Positions 61,666-64,000 of a DNA stretch of 64,000 nucleotides are shown piece by piece. This DNA is from Burkholderiales bacterium. GTDB lineage: Bacteria; Pseudomonadota; Gammaproteobacteria; Burkholderiales; Burkholderiaceae_C. Both the position numbers and the translations under genes were made by a program. Each line of letters begins with the position of its first letter. Within the stretch, counting starts at the first letter, position 1. The stretch lies in assembly GCA_028868855.1 (NCBI GenBank), contig JAGWTR010000004.1, forward strand, positions 124,001-188,000. Direction: 5' to 3'. The notes under the pieces are model-generated. The model worked only from the letters and a program-made list of their open reading frames with translations. It was not told where the DNA came from and did no database searches.

Positions 61666-61765
61666 TGACTTCTCCAAAGTTAAAACCAGAGGCCCCGGGG
61701 GACGCCGCAAGTGAGCGACCCCACCAAAACTTCGGTGATTGCACCAGACTTTGGTGGTGTCTGTG

Positions 61766-61781
61766 ATGACATGTCTGTCAT
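61766..61781. other. Dyad in the porin-ruvB divergent region
   Basis: ATGACA-TGTC-TGTCAT has perfect 6-bp arms. A second, looser dyad CACCAAA/TTTGGTG lies at 61722-61756. Both sit 57-115 bases before the second porin gene and 150-210 before ruvB. They could be regulator sites for the porin; no known box is matched. Nothing else is seen in this 267-base gap. Confidence 0.4.
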
Positions 61782-61932
61782 AAACCCGCATCCGATCAGA
61801 TCATCGTTGCCAATTAGCAACAAACTGCGCCTACCGCTCCAAGATGGTGCGCGATTCCTCCGTGGCCACAGAAATTCCAGGCGCTCAGTCGCATTGCGCA
61901 CACGCACTGACGCAGGCTCGGATAATCGACCC

Positions 61933-63039
61933 ATGAGTATTCAAACCGATGACTTTGGTGATTCGCCCCGGGCTCGCCCCAAGCCGACGGCGCTTGCTGC
62001 TTCACCAGCGGCATTCGAGGCGCCGCGGGTGGTGGGCGCTTCAGTGTCCTCACCACAAGAAGACGCCCTGGAACGCGCCCTGCGCCCCAAGGACCTGGAC
62101 GAGTACGTGGGTCAGGTCAAAGCACGCGAGCAACTGGAGATTTTCATCGCTGCAGCCCGCAAACGCGGCGAGGCCTTGGACCATGTGCTGCTGTTCGGTC
62201 CGCCCGGGCTGGGCAAGACCACGCTGAGTCACATCATCGCCACCGAACTGGGCGTGAACCTGCGCCAAACTTCAGGCCCGGTGTTGGAAAAGCCCAAGGA
62301 CCTGGCGGCCATCCTGACCAATCTGGAGCGGCACGATGTGTTGTTCATCGACGAGATCCATCGCCTGAGCCCGGTGGTGGAGGAGATCCTCTACCCCGCG
62401 CTCGAGGACTATCAGATCGACATCATGATTGGCGACGGGCCGGCGGCGCGTTCGATCAAACTGGATCTGCAGCCCTTCACGCTGGTGGGCGCGACGACGC
62501 GGGCGGGCATGCTGACCAACCCGCTGCGCGACCGCTTTGGCATCGTGGCGCGACTGGAGTTCTACACCTCAGAGGAGTTGACGCGCATCGTGACGCGCTC
62601 GGCCGGCTTGCTGAACGCGCCCATTGATGCCGAAGGCGCACTGGAAGTGGCGCGCCGGTCTCGCGGCACGCCGCGCATCGCGAACCGGCTACTGCGCCGG
62701 GTGCGAGACTACGCCGACGTGAAGGGCGACGGACGCATCACCAAGCAACTCGCCGACAAGGCACTGGCCATGCTGGACGTGGACTCACTGGGTTTTGACG
62801 TGATGGACCGTAAGCTGCTGCAGGCCATCATCCACCGCTTCGATGGGGGCCCGGTGGGGCTGGACAATCTGGCCGCCGCCATTGGCGAAGAACGAGAAAC
62901 AATCGAGGATGTGATCGAGCCGTATCTGATCCAGCAAGGATTTTTGCAGCGCACGCCACGCGGGCGCATTGCCACGGCGTCAGCCTTTCGGCATCTGGGG
63001 CTGAATCCGCCGCCGCAGGGACAGGATTTATTGACCTGA
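61933..63039 (+). CDS. ruvB: Holliday junction branch migration ATPase
   Basis: RuvB is the hexameric motor of the RuvABC system. The 368-residue product has Walker A in [18 protein letters not shown], Walker [16 protein letters not shown], sensor [18 protein letters not shown], and the C-terminal winged helix with [16 protein letters not shown]. The ATG at 61933 ([10 protein letters not shown]) was chosen; the N-terminal about 35 residues are longer than in E. coli, as in other Burkholderiales. ruvA and ruvC are not next to it in this window. Confidence 0.97.
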   Translation: MSIQTDDFGDSPRARPKPTALAASPAAFEAPRVVGASVSSPQEDALERALRPKDLDEYVGQVKAREQLEIFIAAARKRGEALDHVLLFGPPGLGKTTLSHIIATELGVNLRQTSGPVLEKPKDLAAILTNLERHDVLFIDEIHRLSPVVEEILYPALEDYQIDIMIGDGPAARSIKLDLQPFTLVGATTRAGMLTNPLRDRFGIVARLEFYTSEELTRIVTRSAGLLNAPIDAEGALEVARRSRGTPRIANRLLRRVRDYADVKGDGRITKQLADKALAMLDVDSLGFDVMDRKLLQAIIHRFDGGPVGLDNLAAAIGEERETIEDVIEPYLIQQGFLQRTPRGRIATASAFRHLGLNPPPQGQDLLT

Positions 63040-63051
63040 GGTGTGGGCGCT

Positions 63052-63291
63052 TCAGCGCCGGCGCAGGAAGTGGATGAATTCGTCCGTCTCGCCGTGGCGC
63101 TCGGATTGCTGATCGATCAGGTCATTGCCAGTCTGGCGGGCAAAGGCTTGAAAGTCGCGCACGGAACCGGGATCGGTGGCGAGCACCTTGAGAACTTCAC
63201 CGCTGTGCATGTCGGACAAGGCCTTCTTGGCCTTGAGGATGGGCAGCGGGCAGGTCAGGCCTCTGGCGTCGAGTTCCTTGTTGATGTCCAT
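63052..63291 (-). CDS. tusA: TusA-family sulfur carrier protein
   Basis: TusA carries persulphide sulfur for tRNA thiolation and other uses. The 79-residue product has the catalytic Cys in LDARGLTCPLPILKAKKAL (Cys 14, CPxP) and the family sequence GEVLKVLATDPGSVRDFQAF. It ends convergently 12 bases from ruvB and lies next to cysM, another sulfur gene, with 36 bases between. Confidence 0.92.
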   Translation of the reverse strand: MDINKELDARGLTCPLPILKAKKALSDMHSGEVLKVLATDPGSVRDFQAFARQTGNDLIDQQSERHGETDEFIHFLRRR

Positions 63292-63327
63292 GATGCTCCT
63301 CTTGTTGGGGTGATTCTAGACAGGAAC

Positions 63328-64000
63328 TCAGGCGGGGAAGACGCCGGTAGACAGGTAACGGTCGCCCCGATCACAGACGATGAAGACAATGGTGGCGTTG
63401 CTCACGGTCTGCGCCAGACTCAACGCAGCCCAGCAGGCGCCGCCCGACGAGATGCCGCCGAACAGCCCCTCTTCGCGCACCAGGCGACGGGCCATGTCCT
63501 CGGCGTCCGCCTGGCTGACGTTGATGGTTTCGTCAACGCGACTCGGGTCGAAGATTTTGGGTAGGTAGGCTTCAGGCCATTTGCGGATGCCTGGGATGCG
63601 TGAGCCTTCGCGGGGTTGGGCGCCAATGATGCGCACGGCCGGGCTCTTTTCCTTGAGAAAACGCGAGACGCCCGTGATGGTGCCGGTGGTGCCCATGGCG
63701 CTGACGAAATGGGTGATTCGGCCTTGGGTGTCGGCCCAGATTTCGGGACCGGTGGTCTCGTAATGGATGCGCGGGTTGTCTTCGTTGGCGAACTGGTCAA
63801 GCACCATGCCCTTGCTTTCAAGCACCATCTGGTCGGCCAGGTCGCGGGCATATTCCATGCCACCGCTTTTAGGGGTGAGGATCAGTTCAGCGCCGAAGGC
63901 CTTCATGGTTTGGGCGCGCTCGATGCTGAGGTCTTCCGGCATGATCAGGACCATGCGATAGCCCCTGATGGCGGCCGCCATGGCCAGGGCAATGCCGGTG
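63328..64000 (-). CDS. cysM: O-acetylserine sulfhydrylase B (partial, N-terminus cut by window edge)
   Basis: This is the C-terminal 224 or so residues of a PLP-dependent cysteine synthase. The frame is open to the right edge, where TGIALAMAAAIRGYRMVLIM continues the family core. Further landmarks are GTTGTITGVSRFLKEK (PLP phosphate loop), GAQPREGSRIPGIRKWPEAY and FGGISSGGACWAAL. The tail ...RGDRYLSTGVFPA and the shorter loops fit CysM more than CysK. The active-site Lys lies off the window. Confidence 0.92.
   Translation of the reverse strand, partial: TGIALAMAAAIRGYRMVLIMPEDLSIERAQTMKAFGAELILTPKSGGMEYARDLADQMVLESKGMVLDQFANEDNPRIHYETTGPEIWADTQGRITHFVSAMGTTGTITGVSRFLKEKSPAVRIIGAQPREGSRIPGIRKWPEAYLPKIFDPSRVDETINVSQADAEDMARRLVREEGLFGGISSGGACWAALSLAQTVSNATIVFIVCDRGDRYLSTGVFPA

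Noticed and set aside
61761-61781. LexA (SOS) box before ruvB
   Set aside because: CTG-N10-CAG is not met. The visible dyad is ATGACA-N4-TGTCAT, which does not fit the betaproteobacterial SOS motif.
63047-63060. GGCGC-TTCA-GCGCC hairpin between ruvB and tusA as a terminator
   Set aside because: It overlaps the tusA stop region and lacks a U-run; it could be chance in GC-rich DNA.
1-64000. CRISPR arrays, insertion sequences, tRNA genes, prophage or restriction/defence genes
   Set aside because: I saw no direct-repeat array, transposase, integrase, cloverleaf-like segment or known defence domain on either strand.

Overview
The window is a stretch of GC-rich bacterial chromosome with dense, mostly unidirectional operons. 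Gene content points to a betaproteobacterium of the order Burkholderiales, most likely Comamonadaceae-like. The evidence is Burkholderiales-type trimeric porins with a terminal Phe, a ctaC-ctaD-cox11-DUF2970-ctaE cytochrome oxidase operon, the pilMNOPQ/ponA, cyaY and lptM-lysA blocks, and a narK1K2GHJI cluster. The family assignment is inference from gene order, not a database result. I saw no tRNA, rRNA, insertion sequence, prophage or CRISPR array. No gene-free gap exceeds 300 bases.

1-16.5 kb is an anaerobic nitrate respiration island, all on the minus strand. Read in transcription order it is uspA, a beta-CASP metallo-beta-lactamase RNA nuclease, narX, narL, then narK1, narK2, narG, narH, narJ, narI, a parvulin isomerase, a beta carbonic anhydrase, a Dnr/Fnr-type regulator and ubiU (oxygen-independent ubiquinone synthesis, cut by the window edge). 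Two sites resembling FNR/Dnr boxes lie where class II activation would put them, before narK1 and before ubiU. The regulator, encoded at the end of the nar operon, keeps the E..SR recognition-helix residues, so a positive feedback loop is plausible.

16.6-33.8 kb is core housekeeping: valS and galU, aroK, the type IV pilus assembly operon pilMNOPQ, a class A penicillin-binding protein, frataxin (cyaY), lptM-lysA, a class III CoA-transferase, and tonB-exbB-exbD. An AT-rich nested palindrome that looks like a Fur operator sits between tonB and the divergent tssA.

34-44.5 kb is a partial type VI secretion locus. It holds tssA, an OmpA/BON protein, tagF, tssM, a membrane-anchored degenerate ketosynthase-like protein, a PAAR tip protein, a TagX-like M15 peptidoglycan hydrolase and an unknown single-pass membrane protein. 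Sheath, baseplate, tube and ClpV genes are absent here, so the rest of the machine must be elsewhere or missing. The ketosynthase-like protein is the most unusual product in the window.

44.6-56.5 kb holds folE, a BLUF blue-light photoreceptor with its key residues intact, and a hexose-6-phosphate mutarotase. It also carries the complete caa3-type cytochrome c oxidase gene set with assembly factors (ctaC, ctaD, a 46-residue membrane protein, cox11, DUF2970, ctaE, SURF1, two SCO-type proteins, ctaA, ctaB). 56.7-64 kb carries a BioC-like methyltransferase, comF, a MaoC-type hydratase, two adjacent porins with clear terminators, ruvB, tusA and a 5'-truncated cysM.
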